64,000 bases of DNA from CBDFHV01 sp965247705 (GCA_965247705.1 CBDFHV010000032.1:20336-84335), one strand, 5' to 3'; counted from the stretch's first letter, positions 1 to 8,677 are shown. A program made the numbers and translations. The notes: a model not told the origin generated them from the letters alone.

Positions 1-102
1 GAGTAACACATGCGAGAGGTTGCGCATGAGGCCTTGCCGTGGCGCTGTCCCATACGTATAGTCCCGCCGCCAAATCGACTACGGACGGCAGAGTTCCCCT
101 TC

Positions 103-519
103 ATGACCGAGACACTTCCCCCAAATTATCGGCCCCGCGCGAAGGAGAAGTTCATGAACACGCGGATGCGGGAGCATTTCCGGCAGAAGCTTCTGCGTTG
201 GCGCGGCGAGTTGTTGTTGGAATCGAACGAGACGCTGGTGCATCTTCAGCGTAGCGCCGCCACCGAAGCGGACATCGCCGACCGAGCCTCCATCGAAACC
301 GATCGGGCCCTGGAATTGCGGACCCGGGATCGGGCCCGTAAGCTGATCACCAAGATCGACGAAGCCCTCCATCGCATCGAGAACGGAACCTACGGCTTTT
401 GCGAGGAAACCGCGGAGCCGATCAGCATCAAGCGGTTGGAAGCCCGTCCCATCGCCACCCTGAGCGTCGAAGCCCAGGAACGGCACGAGCGCATGGAGCG
501 CACCCACCGCGACGACTGA
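103..519 (+). CDS. dksA: DksA/TraR-family RNA polymerase-binding transcription factor
   Basis: A 138-residue DksA homologue. DksA binds the RNA polymerase secondary channel and works with ppGpp to adjust transcription. The coiled-coil part (ADIADRASIE, ELRTRDRARKLITKID) and the GTYGFCEE...IKRLEARPIA zinc-finger region are recognisable. Only one of the four usual zinc cysteines remains (CEET instead of CxxC; LSVEAQ where CxxC is expected), as in some alphaproteobacterial DksA proteins. The ATG at 103 is preferred because the residues LPPNY...KEKFMN are conserved in the family. The AAGGAG at 142-147 before the internal ATG at 154 simply encodes Lys-Glu. It converges on flgH across a strong hairpin. 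In related genomes dksA sits in flagellar clusters, as here. Confidence 0.9.
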   Translation: MTETLPPNYRPRAKEKFMNTRMREHFRQKLLRWRGELLLESNETLVHLQRSAATEADIADRASIETDRALELRTRDRARKLITKIDEALHRIENGTYGFCEETAEPISIKRLEARPIATLSVEAQERHERMERTHRDD

Positions 520-543
520 CCGACAGGTTAGGCCAGTTCGTTA

Positions 544-580
544 CGACGAAGGGGCGGGTCCGGGACCCGCCCCTTCGTCG
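544..580. terminator. Bidirectional intrinsic terminator between dksA and flgH
   Basis: A perfect 18-bp inverted repeat (544-561 and 563-580) with a GC core and AA/TT-flanked outer bases lies between the convergent ends of dksA and flgH. The symmetry means it can serve both strands. A long U run is absent, so its strength is inferred. Confidence 0.75.
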
Positions 581-610
581 TTGCGAAATGTCGTTTTGGC
601 GAACAATCGA

Positions 611-1384
611 TCAGAAGGGATAGAGGATATCCCAGACCTGGGTGCCCCAGCGAGGCTTTTGGAGTTCGCTCAGGGTACCGCGACCGCCGTAGGCCACCCG
701 CATTTCGGCGATCTTCTCGTGCGAGATGCTGTTGCCCGGCTCGATGTCCGCGGGTCGGATAACGCCCGTCACCAGGAGTTCCCGCAGCTCCGCGTTGACC
801 CGGACCTCTTGGCGTCCGGTGATGGCCAGGTTGCCGTTGGGCAGGATCTGAGTCACGACGGCGGCCAGCGTCAGCTCGATGACCTCGCTGCGCTCGATGG
901 TGCCGTCGCCACTGGTCCCGTGGACGGTGTCGAAGCTGAAGATGGTCGCCGGCACAATGGCCTGGGGCAACTTTTTCGCGAATTCCGCCTCCAGGCCCAG
1001 AATGTTGGTTACGTTCTGATCCTCGCTGTCGTCCCGGTCCCGCTCGGTGAGGTTTTCCAAGGTCGCGCTGTCGTCCAGGTCCAGGCTCACGGTGAGGATG
1101 TCGCCCACCTCTTTCGCCCGCTGATCCTTGAAGAATGCCCGGGCGCCCGGACGCCACAGGGAGTTGGGGTTATCGTCCACCGCCAGGGGCGCGGGCATGG
1201 GCATGCTTACGGGGCGGTAGTCCTTGCGCGCCACCGGGTTGGTGATTTGCGACAGTTGCGGCCCGCCGTCCACGTCCGTCAGCTGGTTGAACGTGTCGGT
1301 ACAAGCGGCAGCGGCGAGGGCGGCGGCGAGAACGCTTAGCCGGACGGCGACGCGGGACCCGGCGCGTGATGGGAGGCGCGGCAT
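611..1384 (-). CDS. flgH: Flagellar L-ring protein FlgH
   Basis: FlgH is the outer-membrane lipoprotein that forms the L ring, the bushing around the flagellar rod. The 257-residue product has a basic N-terminus, a hydrophobic segment and a lipobox-like cysteine (LAAAAC, about residue 28). Family regions are visible: NSLWRPGARAFF, a VGDILTVSLDLDD block, the GDGTI and NGNLAITGRQEV stretch, and a C-terminal G(R)G-WGTQVWDILYPF end. It is the last gene of flgF-flgG-flgA-flgH, 4 bp after flgA. Length is normal and no lesion was seen. Confidence 0.93.
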   Translation of the reverse strand: MPRLPSRAGSRVAVRLSVLAAALAAAACTDTFNQLTDVDGGPQLSQITNPVARKDYRPVSMPMPAPLAVDDNPNSLWRPGARAFFKDQRAKEVGDILTVSLDLDDSATLENLTERDRDDSEDQNVTNILGLEAEFAKKLPQAIVPATIFSFDTVHGTSGDGTIERSEVIELTLAAVVTQILPNGNLAITGRQEVRVNAELRELLVTGVIRPADIEPGNSISHEKIAEMRVAYGGRGTLSELQKPRWGTQVWDILYPF

Positions 1385-1388
1385 CGAT

Positions 1389-2360
1389 CTACTCCTTGAT
1401 CAGGGCCACCTGGTCGAGGGCAAGCACGGTCGCCTTGCCGGCGCCGGTCACGGTTGCCTCCACGATCTGGTTGCTCTGGATGTTGTTGATGCGAATGGTG
1501 CTGCCCCGCCCGCCATCCTCCAGGGCCTTTCCGCGGGCCGTGAGCAGCATGCCGGGGCGCCGAATGATCAACGTGACGAGACTTCCCTTGGCAACGAGAA
1601 CCGGCCGGCGGACGTCCTTTGTCCGAATGGCGCGGCCGGGCAACAGGGCGCGCAGGGGCGCCATGCCGACAAGGCGATCGGCGTCGACGATGATGTGGCG
1701 ATGCATGCGGTCGGTCCGCAGGGGAGTCCATGTGAGATCGTTCGCCGTGATCACATCGTTGGCGGCCTTGCGGGCCGTCAGCACCGGCACACGGGTAACG
1801 TCGTAAACGCGACCGCTGACCCGCACCGTGACGCTCTCCGGATGGTCGGGTGGCGCCGTCACGATGGCGCTGAAGTGTCGACTTCGCGGGTCGTAGGCGA
1901 GTTGGCGGACGGCGACTTCGGTCGCCGCGTCCACCGGCACGTGCAAGCGAAATCCGCGCCCCGCGATTTGCACCATGTTGTCATGGTCCATGCCTTCCTG
2001 GTCGATGAGTTCCTCCAGCAAGCGGGCCTCGAGGTCCCGACGATCGATAATCTGGCTGTCGCGGCGGACGATACTGCGCTTCAGGCGGCTGTTGGGGCGC
2101 CAGTCGAGACTGAACTTGCGGGCTACCCGGTAGAGCCAATGGGAGTCGAGGACGAACTGCTGGCCCGGTTTCGGCGCATAGACAACCACGTCATCGGCAC
2201 GCGGGCCCGCATTGCGGAAAAGATCTCCCAGCCGCACGTAAATGCCCGTCACGACGACCGAATCGTTTGAGGCCGGCGGCCCGGGATCGGCCACCTCGCC
2301 GGTCGCCGGCGCGGACCAGGCGGTGGCCGTCAGCAGAAGGGCGAAGAGGATGCGGTTCAT
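1389..2360 (-). CDS. flgA: Flagellar P-ring assembly chaperone FlgA
   Basis: FlgA is the periplasmic chaperone for P-ring (FlgI) assembly. The product is 323 residues with a Sec signal (MNRILFALLLTATAWSAPATG). The C-terminal SAF-like half is typical: VPVLTARKAANDVITANDLTW, a GMAPLRALLPGRAIRTKDVRRP block, KGSLVTLIIRRPGM, and ALEDGGRGSTIRINN. The ribosome site (AGGAG) overlaps the natural end of flgG, so translation would normally be coupled to flgG. The premature stop in flgG moves ribosome release 66 bp upstream and could lower FlgA synthesis (inference). Confidence 0.9.
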   Translation of the reverse strand: MNRILFALLLTATAWSAPATGEVADPGPPASNDSVVVTGIYVRLGDLFRNAGPRADDVVVYAPKPGQQFVLDSHWLYRVARKFSLDWRPNSRLKRSIVRRDSQIIDRRDLEARLLEELIDQEGMDHDNMVQIAGRGFRLHVPVDAATEVAVRQLAYDPRSRHFSAIVTAPPDHPESVTVRVSGRVYDVTRVPVLTARKAANDVITANDLTWTPLRTDRMHRHIIVDADRLVGMAPLRALLPGRAIRTKDVRRPVLVAKGSLVTLIIRRPGMLLTARGKALEDGGRGSTIRINNIQSNQIVEATVTGAGKATVLALDQVALIKE

Positions 2361-2369
2361 GGTTCGCTC

Positions 2370-3155
2370 CTATCGCAGATTTGTCAGGGTGCCCATCATC
2401 TCGTCCGAGGTCTGGATCACCTTGGAGTTCATTTCTTAGGCGCGCTGGGCCGAAATGAGGTTGGATATCTCCTCCACCGCGTTGACGTTGGAGGTCTCGA
2501 GGAATCCTTGCAGCAGGCTGCCGAAGCCGATGGCGGCGGGATTGCCCGTCGTGGGAGTTCCCGAAGCCGCCGATTCCAGCAACAGATTGTCGCCAATTGC
2601 CTCCAGGCCGGCGTCGTTGGGGAACACGGCGAGCTGGATCTGTCCGACGTTGCTGAGGGTCACCTGGCCCTCGATTCGGGCCAGCACTTCGCCACTGGCG
2701 TTGATGGTTACGTCGACCGAGTTGTTGGGCACCGTCAGTCCCGGTTGCAAGGTGTAGCCATCATGGGTGACGATTTCGCCGTCGGCGTTGAGCTGGAACG
2801 TGCCGTCGCGGGAGTAGGCGGTATCACCGTTCGGCAGATCGATCTGGAAGAATCCCTCCCCCTGAATCGCGACGTCGAAGGTGTTGTCCGTGGCCGCAAG
2901 GTTGCCCTGCTCGTGAATGCGATAGACCGCCGCCAGCTTGACGCCCAGGCCCAATTGCACGCCCGTGGGCACGACGTTGCCCGCATCCGAAGAGGTCGAT
3001 CCCACCCGGCGCAGGTTCTGGTACAGCAAGTCGTGAAACTCGCTTCGCCGGAGCATGTAGGCGGTGGTGTTCATGTTCGCCAGGTTATTGGACACAACTT
3101 CCACGTTGCGCTGCTGGGCGAGCATCCCGGTCGCGGCAATATCCAGCGATCTCAT
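2370..3155 (-). pseudogene. flgG: Flagellar distal rod protein FlgG, interrupted by an in-frame TAA
   Basis: FlgG builds the distal rod. The frame opens with MRSLDIAATGMLAQQ and the rod motif VSNNLANMNTTAY and runs normally to LISAQRA, then meets TAA (plus-strand TTA at 2436-2438). The same frame continues for 21 codons, EMNSKVIQTSDEMM and GTLTNLR, to a TAG at 2370-2372. That is exactly the conserved FlgG C-terminus, where the family has Tyr (TAC or TAT) at the stop position. Read through, the protein would be 261 residues, the usual length. The lost helix packs into the rod D0 domain, so a 239-residue product is unlikely to polymerise (inference). A single-base error in the assembly is the alternative. 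Confidence 0.9.
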
Positions 3156-3203
3156 GGCTCAGGTTCCTTGCTGCATTCGTTTCGGTCGGCGGCGAAGTCG
3201 ATC

Positions 3204-3935
3204 TCAGGCGGCCAGTAACTCACGCGTCATGCGCTTCAGCCGCTCGTCTTCCTTGTCGATGAAGCCCTTCACCCCATCGTGGGCGCGATGAATGCGGATC
3301 ATTTCGGTGATCTCGCTCACCCCTTCCACATTGGAGCCTTCGAGCACGCACTGCACCACGTCGGGCTGGTCCACGTCGACGGGTTCGTCGTCGGACTCAT
3401 AGAGGCCGCTGGTGGTATCGCGTAGGTTTTGCGGGTTCTCGAAGCTGACGATGCGCATCCGACCCAGGATGCCGTTCTCCGTCGATACGGTGCCGTCCCG
3501 GGCGATTGTGATCGCCTTGTCCTCGGGCGAAAACGTAAACGGCTGGCCGGCATCGGAGAGGACGGAATAGCCATGCTCGCTCAGGAGCTGGCCGTCCCCG
3601 TCCAAATGGAACCGGCCGGCACGGGTGTAGCGCGGACCTTGGTCGGTCTCGACGACGAAGAAGCCATCGTTGCGCACCGCCACGTCCAGCGGATTTCCGG
3701 TCTCGCGCAGTTCCCCTTCGCTCACGTCGCGATAGGTGGCGACGTCGCGCACGTAGGCATGTTTGTCGCCGAGGATCGAATCACCCCCGCGGCTGCGGAC
3801 CAGATGGTCCACGAACATCATCTTTTGACCCTTGAACCCGGTGGTGTTGATGTTGGATATATTGTGCGCCACCAGGTCCATTTGGCGGCGCAGGGCGTCC
3901 TGGCGGGAGAGTGCGATGAGGATTGTGTTTTCCAT
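3204..3935 (-). CDS. flgF: Flagellar proximal rod protein FlgF
   Basis: A 243-residue FlgF, one of the proximal-rod subunits exported by the flagellar type III apparatus. The N-terminal D0 helix (LRRQMDLVAHNISNINTTGFKG), the VRNDGFFVVETDQGPRYTRAGRF central block and the C-terminal SNVEGVSEITEMIRIHRAHDG helix are all present. It is the first gene of the minus-strand rod/ring operon and diverges from fliL. 48 bp separate it from flgG. No lesion was seen. Confidence 0.93.
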   Translation of the reverse strand: MENTILIALSRQDALRRQMDLVAHNISNINTTGFKGQKMMFVDHLVRSRGGDSILGDKHAYVRDVATYRDVSEGELRETGNPLDVAVRNDGFFVVETDQGPRYTRAGRFHLDGDGQLLSEHGYSVLSDAGQPFTFSPEDKAITIARDGTVSTENGILGRMRIVSFENPQNLRDTTSGLYESDDEPVDVDQPDVVQCVLEGSNVEGVSEITEMIRIHRAHDGVKGFIDKEDERLKRMTRELLAA

Positions 3936-4330
3936 TGGTCCACGTCCTTTGGTGTTCTCTCGTGTCCCGGCGTGCCGCTCTGGCGACGACGACGCCTGTC
4001 GTGCCTAGATCGATGCATGGGCCGTGCCAGAACCATAACGCACTGAATATAAACGTGTTACTGGCGCTGACCCCGTCCCTTGCCGGTGGCCTGGAGCGGA
4101 ACTGTTGGGTGTTGTTGCCGGGCATTTATTGCCCAATTTCCGGTCGCTCTGGTATGCTCACCCGAATGTCCGGCCGCCCGATCGCCCCGGATCGTCCGGG
4201 TTCACGCGGGGTCTGGAGGTCGGCGTCGAGACCGGGGCATTTCGCCTTCAACGTCTTATTAACCAGGTCGCCTATAGGGTAACGGACGCTGAAAGCGCGG
4301 ATCGGCGCTTAGCGCCCACGGAAGTGAGCC
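3936..4330. other. Divergent intergenic region between flgF and fliL operons
   Basis: This 395-bp stretch has no convincing gene and must hold the promoters of both flagellar operons. It contains a short perfect inverted repeat GGGCA-N5-TGCCC near 4119-4133 and a lone TTAACC half-site at about 4258-4263, reminiscent of a CtrA half-site. A full TTAA-N7-TTAA box or a sigma-54 -24/-12 pair was not found. The RBS for fliL is weak (GGAAGTGAGCC before the ATG). Confidence 0.5.
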
Positions 4331-4876
4331 ATGGCGGAAGACGACGACCTCGAAGATGAAATCGACGACGAGGAGGAAAGCGGGGATGATTCCCCACAAG
4401 AGAAGGGCGGTAAGAAACGGCTCCTCCTCCTGGTGGCGGTCGCCCTACTTCTGGTCGTCGGTGGTGTCGCCGGAGCCTACTTCACGGGATTGCTTCAGCC
4501 GCTTGTCGATCTGTTCGCCGGGGGCGGCGCAAAGGAACCGCCGGCCCTCGAAGAGCCCGTGCTGAGCGATGAAACGGTGTTCTACGATCTGCCCGAACTT
4601 CTGGTGAACCTCAACACGGGCCAGCGAAAGTCCACGTTCCTCAAGATACGCGTGAGTCTGGAATTGGGAAACTCTCAGGACGTCACCAAGGTCGAACAGA
4701 TGATGCCGCGGATCATCGACAATTTCCAAGTGTACCTGCGGGAGCTGCGCATCGAGGATCTGAAGGGTTCGGCGGGCATGTATCGTCTGCGCGAAGAGCT
4801 CCTCATCCGGGTGTCCGCGGCGGCCGCGCCAATCCGTGTCAAGGACGTCCTGTTCAAGGAAATGTTGATCCAATGA
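4331..4876 (+). CDS. fliL: Flagellar basal body-associated protein FliL
   Basis: FliL is an inner-membrane protein that surrounds or supports the stator. The 181-residue product has a very acidic cytoplasmic N-terminus (residues 1-25), a basic stretch GGKKR, one transmembrane helix (about 30-50, LLLLVAVALLLVVGG), and a periplasmic domain with YDLPELLVNLNT and STFLKIRVSLEL typical of FliL. It starts the plus-strand operon with fliM 52 bp downstream. No lesion was seen. Confidence 0.9.
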   Translation: MAEDDDLEDEIDDEEESGDDSPQEKGGKKRLLLLVAVALLLVVGGVAGAYFTGLLQPLVDLFAGGGAKEPPALEEPVLSDETVFYDLPELLVNLNTGQRKSTFLKIRVSLELGNSQDVTKVEQMMPRIIDNFQVYLRELRIEDLKGSAGMYRLREELLIRVSAAAAPIRVKDVLFKEMLIQ

Positions 4877-4928
4877 TGGTCCGGGGCGTGCGCCATTCGG
4901 CGACGCGGTGTGACCACACAAGGCAACC

Positions 4929-6146
4929 ATGAGCCCACCGGCGGACGAAGACGAAGACGGCGACGGCCAAGTCGAAGGCGAGGGCGACGAGCAGGACGCG
5001 ATGGCTGCCGAATGGGAAGCGGCGCTGGCCACCGAGGGCGGCGATGGGACCGGCGAGGAAGGTGGCGGCGACGGCGGCAACGGTGGCGACGGCGGCGACC
5101 AGGACGACCTGGCAGCCGAGTGGGAAGCCATGATGAGCGGCGGCGGCGATGCCGCGGCCGCGACGTCCAGCACGGGGCGGGAATCCACCCGGGTCCTCAA
5201 CCAGGACGAGATCGACAGCCTTCTCGGCTTCGACGACGAGCACGACGAGGGCAGCGACCGTACGGGCATCCAGGCGATCCTCAACAGCGCCCTGGTCTCC
5301 TACGAACGCCTGCCGATGCTGGAAGTGGTGTTCGACCGACTGGTGCGCCTGATGTCCACGTCCCTGCGCAACTTCACCTCCGACAATGTGGAAGGGTCGT
5401 TGGACAACATCGTCAGCATCCGCTTCGGCGACTACCTCAACTCGATTCCCCTGCCGGCCATGCTCAGCGTATTCAAGGCCGAGGAGTGGGATAATCACGG
5501 TTTGATCACCGTCGATTCCTCGCTGATCTACTCGATCGTCGACGTCCTTCTCGGCGGCCGCCGCGGCACCGCCGCCATGCGCATCGAAGGCCGGCCCTAC
5601 ACGACCATCGAGCGCAACCTGGTCGAGCGCATGATTCACGTCATGCTGGCCGACCTGGGGGCCGCCTTCGAGCCGCTCATCCCGGTGGCCTTTCGCTTCG
5701 ACCGGTTGGAAACCAACCCCCGTTTCGCGACCATCTCGCGCCCGTCGAACGCCGCCATCGTGGCCAAGCTGCGGATCGACATGGAAGACCGGGGCGGGCG
5801 CCTGGAGCTTCTGATCCCCTACGCCACCCTGGAGCCGGTTCGCGAGCTCCTGCTGCAGATGTTCATGGGCGAGAAGTTCGGCCGCGATTCCATCTGGGAG
5901 ACCCATTTGGCCGAGGAACTGTGGCTCACGGAAGTGGACATGGAGGCGGTCTTGGACGAGCAGGTGATGCATCTGAAGGATGTCTTCGCGATGAACGTGG
6001 GCTCGCAACTGTCCCTGAACGCGACGGCGGAATCCCTTGTCGACCTGCGCTGCGGCGAGGTGGTCATGTACGACGGCCAAATGGGCCGCAAGGGCGACCG
6101 CATCGCCATTCGTATCCAGGATCGTGTGGAAAAGACCAAGACCTAA
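4929..6146 (+). CDS. fliM: Flagellar motor switch protein FliM with acidic N-terminal extension
   Basis: FliM is the C-ring switch component that binds CheY-P. The CheY-binding peptide LNQDEIDSLLG, normally at the very N-terminus, sits at residues 90-100 here. It is preceded by an 89-residue Asp/Glu/Gly-rich extension that contains the motif AAEWEA twice (about 26-31 and 62-67). The core follows: the middle domain with LVRLMSTSLRNFTSDNV, the GG-type VDVLLGGRRG block, and the C-terminal SpoA domain ending in RIAIRIQDRVE. Total 405 residues. Related Rhodospirillales FliM proteins also have acidic extensions, so this is probably lineage-typical. Confidence 0.93.
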   Translation: MSPPADEDEDGDGQVEGEGDEQDAMAAEWEAALATEGGDGTGEEGGGDGGNGGDGGDQDDLAAEWEAMMSGGGDAAAATSSTGRESTRVLNQDEIDSLLGFDDEHDEGSDRTGIQAILNSALVSYERLPMLEVVFDRLVRLMSTSLRNFTSDNVEGSLDNIVSIRFGDYLNSIPLPAMLSVFKAEEWDNHGLITVDSSLIYSIVDVLLGGRRGTAAMRIEGRPYTTIERNLVERMIHVMLADLGAAFEPLIPVAFRFDRLETNPRFATISRPSNAAIVAKLRIDMEDRGGRLELLIPYATLEPVRELLLQMFMGEKFGRDSIWETHLAEELWLTEVDMEAVLDEQVMHLKDVFAMNVGSQLSLNATAESLVDLRCGEVVMYDGQMGRKGDRIAIRIQDRVEKTKT

Positions 6147-6158
6147 CGGAGGCTGACC

Positions 6159-6653
6159 ATGACGTTGCCCCTGATTGTCGATCTTTCTGTCGCCATTCTA
6201 CTGGTGGTGACCATCGTCTATGCGGTGGCGCTGAACCGCCGACTGGCCGGGCTGCGAAAGGACAAGGCGGCCCTGGAGGTGGCGGCCGCGAGTTTTGAAA
6301 AGGCCACCAACCGCGCGGGCACCGGCATCGCCAAGCTCAAAACAGACTCGGCGGAGCTTCACGAGATGATGCGCACGGCCCAGTCCCTTCGCGACGATCT
6401 TGCGTTTCTGATCGAACGGGGCGGCAGCGAGGCGGATCGGCTGGAAAATGTCGTACGCGATGCCCGGGATCACGAAGACGCGCCGCCGCCGCCCGCCCGC
6501 CCGCCGGCGGAACTTCGCGCCGAGCGCCCCGCGGCGAAGCCGCGCGCCACCGCGAAGACCGGGGGGACGAAAACCGCCGTGACTCGTCTGGCCCCCCGCT
6601 CGAGCGCCGAACGGGACCTGCTGCGCGCCATTCAGACGGCGCGCCAGGCTTAG
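6159..6653 (+). CDS. DUF6468 flagellar-cluster membrane protein
   Basis: A 164-residue protein of the DUF6468 type found next to fliM in Rhodospirillales. One N-terminal transmembrane helix (IVDLSVAILLVVTIVYAVAL, residues 6-25) is followed by a coiled coil (about 28-105, heptad-like LAGLRKDKAALEVAAASF and LHEMMRTAQSLRDDL). The C-terminus is Pro/Ala/Lys-rich and probably disordered. It is a single-pass protein with a cytoplasmic coil. Its biochemical role is unknown; position 12 bp after fliM suggests a link to the switch or motor. Confidence 0.75.
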   Translation: MTLPLIVDLSVAILLVVTIVYAVALNRRLAGLRKDKAALEVAAASFEKATNRAGTGIAKLKTDSAELHEMMRTAQSLRDDLAFLIERGGSEADRLENVVRDARDHEDAPPPPARPPAELRAERPAAKPRATAKTGGTKTAVTRLAPRSSAERDLLRAIQTARQA

Positions 6654-6682
6654 TGCCTCACGCTTAGCGTCAAGGACTCGCG

Positions 6683-7427
6683 ATGACCCGCTTCCTGCCA
6701 CGGATCCGTTTTCTGCCGGCGACAATCCTTGCCGCCTGCCTGATGCTTTCCTTGAAGGTCGGCAGCATCTGGGTCGGGTTCGAGGATATTCTAAAGGGCC
6801 CCCTCGGCGTCACCGATGCCCAGGCACAACAGCCCGACGCGGCGCAGTAGGAAGCCGCCGGATCCGCAGCCGGAGGCGACAGAGGGCACGCCGCCCGCGG
6901 CGACAGAGGGCGCACCGCCCGCCGCGGCAGACACAGCTCCGCCGGCCGGCTCGCCCGCCGACTTGGCGCGGCGCCTGGTGGCCGAGGACCCCACGCTGTT
7001 GACCCAATCGGAGATCGACCTCCTGCAGCAGCTTTCCGCCCGCCGCGAGGAATTGGCGCGGCGCGAACAGGAGTTGGAGGTCCGGTTGGGCATCCTGCTG
7101 GCGGCGGAAGCCCGTATTGACGGCAAGGTCCAGGACCTGAAGGCGTTGCAGGCCACGATCGAGGAACTGATCAAGACCCACGCCGATCAGGAGGAGTCCA
7201 AGTTGCAAAGCCTGGTCAAGATCTACGAGAACATGAAACCCAAGGACGCGGCGCGGATCTTCGAAGACCTGGATCTGGAGGTGCTGCTTTCCGTCGCCGA
7301 ACGCATGAAGGAGCGAAAACTAGCCCCGATCCTGGCGGGGATGAACCCCGAAAAGGCGCGCGAAGTGACCGTCGAGCTGACGCGTTCGCGGGAGCTTCCC
7401 CTGCCCGGCGCTAATACGGGAGGATAA
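6683..7427 (+). pseudogene. MotE-like flagellar protein split by a frameshift
   Basis: Two overlapping frames make up one family gene. Frame 1 (6683-6850) encodes a membrane anchor/signal (MTRFLPRIRFLPATILAACL...) to QPDAAQ and stops at TAG 6848-6850. The +1 frame (open from 6816, ends 7427) carries the rest: a Pro/Ala linker, a coiled coil (LLQQLSARREELARREQELE, AEARIDGKVQDLKALQATIEEL) and a C-terminal MgtE-N-like block (SLVKIYENMKPKDAARIFEDL). Homologues in related flagellar clusters are one ORF with both parts. Removing one base (or adding two) close to 6848 would join them. If read as is, only an unanchored fragment from an internal ATG could be made. Alternatively this is a one-base assembly error. 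Confidence 0.75.
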
Positions 7428-7562
7428 TGCCGATTTTGCCAATTTTCTTGCACAAGTATTCGGCGAGACCCCACAACGTTTGAGCCCAAACCCTGTCGCC
7501 GGAACCGCCGGTCCGGGGCATGGCGCGGGCGTCACTCAGGAATGTCAGGAATGGATTGAGCG

Positions 7563-7952
7563 ATGGCTGTCGATATGAACATGCAGGTGCTTATCGTCGA
7601 TGACCACAAGACGATGCTTCGGATCCTGCGCAATCTCCTCCGCCAGCTAAATTTCACCAACATCGTGGATGCCTCGGACGGTTCCGAGGCCCTGCAGAAG
7701 CTTCGCGAGGACAAGTTCGGACTTGTGATCTCCGACTGGAACATGGAGCCAATGACCGGGATCCAGTTGCTGCGCGAAGTTCGTGGGGACGACGGGCAAC
7801 TTAAACAAATTCCCTTCATCATGATCACGGCCGAAAGCAAATCGGAAAACGTTATCGCGGCCAAGGAGGCCGGCGTTTCCAACTACATCGTGAAACCGTT
7901 CAACGCCGAGACCTTGAAGGCAAAGCTGGTCAGCGTTCTCGGCGACTTCTAG
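7563..7952 (+). CDS. cheY: CheY-type chemotaxis response regulator
   Basis: A 129-residue single-domain receiver. Acid pocket D13-D14 (LIVDDHK), phospho-acceptor D58 (VISDWNMEP), switch Thr at about 89 (MITAES) and Lys at about 111 (IVKPFN) are all present. There is no output domain. Phosphorylated CheY binds FliM to change motor direction. It lies in the fliM-motB operon directly before cheZ, which fits a motor-specific CheY. The 135 bp upstream may hold a separate promoter; none was identified with confidence. Confidence 0.9.
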   Translation: MAVDMNMQVLIVDDHKTMLRILRNLLRQLNFTNIVDASDGSEALQKLREDKFGLVISDWNMEPMTGIQLLREVRGDDGQLKQIPFIMITAESKSENVIAAKEAGVSNYIVKPFNAETLKAKLVSVLGDF

Positions 7953-7969
7953 GACACTCAATCGGAAAA

Positions 7970-8677
7970 ATGGTGCCCATACAACGACCGACCTTGGACG
8001 CGGACACACATCAGCGCGAGATCGACCGATGCCTCAAGGCGCTTCGGCGCAAGTCCGGGCCCACCGTCAACGTCGACGACGTCGCCGCGGTGCTCGAGGC
8101 GGTGGCGGGTTCGTTTCGCAGCGTCGCCTCGCGGCGGGACAAAACGGTCCTGTCCGAATTGGGCTCCCTGTCGACGTTCATCCGCTCGGCGAAGGCAGAG
8201 ATTTCGGCCCTCCGACCCGACGAGGTCAAAGAGTCGTTTCTGCCCAAGGCGGCGGACGAACTTGACGCCATCGTCGCGGCCACTGCGGACGCCACCAATG
8301 CTATCATGGACGCGGCCGAACGAATCGACGGGTTCTCGAGTGACCTGCCGGCGGCAAGCCGCGGCGCCCTTGCCGATGAGACCGGGCGCATCTTCGAGGC
8401 TTGCGGCTTCCAGGACATTACCGGCCAGAGGGTGTCCAAGGTGGTCATGGCATTGAAGGAGATCGAAGTGCGGGTCGATGGCCTGATCGAGGCCTTTGGC
8501 GGCGGCACCGGGAAGCGGCCGAAAAGGGCGGCCACCAAGGCGGCGGCGAAGACCGGCGGCAAGACCGCGCGGAGCCGGAAGAAGAAACCCAGCGACCAGG
8601 ACCTCCTCGAAGGTCCGCAACTCGCCGGCAGCGGAATCTCGCAGGACGACGTGGACGCGCTGCTGGCCAGGTCCTGA
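7970..8677 (+). CDS. cheZ: CheY-P phosphatase CheZ
   Basis: A 235-residue CheZ. The family signature FEACGFQDITGQRVSKV (catalytic Gln in DITGQR) lies at about residues 141-157, within a long helical region. A basic linker (KRPKRAATKAAAKTGGK) leads to the C-terminal peptide GISQDDVDALLARS, which resembles the CheY-binding tail of E. coli CheZ and the FliM peptide. The gene follows cheY by 17 bp. CheZ speeds removal of phosphate from CheY. A second, shorter CheZ-like gene lies at 33266-33658. Confidence 0.9.
   Translation: MVPIQRPTLDADTHQREIDRCLKALRRKSGPTVNVDDVAAVLEAVAGSFRSVASRRDKTVLSELGSLSTFIRSAKAEISALRPDEVKESFLPKAADELDAIVAATADATNAIMDAAERIDGFSSDLPAASRGALADETGRIFEACGFQDITGQRVSKVVMALKEIEVRVDGLIEAFGGGTGKRPKRAATKAAAKTGGKTARSRKKKPSDQDLLEGPQLAGSGISQDDVDALLARS

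Noticed and set aside
142..154. AAGGAG as the dksA ribosome site with start at 154
   Set aside because: Conserved DksA residues LPPNY and KEKFMN lie upstream, so the ATG at 103 fits the family; AAGGAG encodes Lys-Glu.
4250..4300. CtrA binding site upstream of fliL
   Set aside because: Only a TTAACC half-site is present; the second half at the right spacing is missing.
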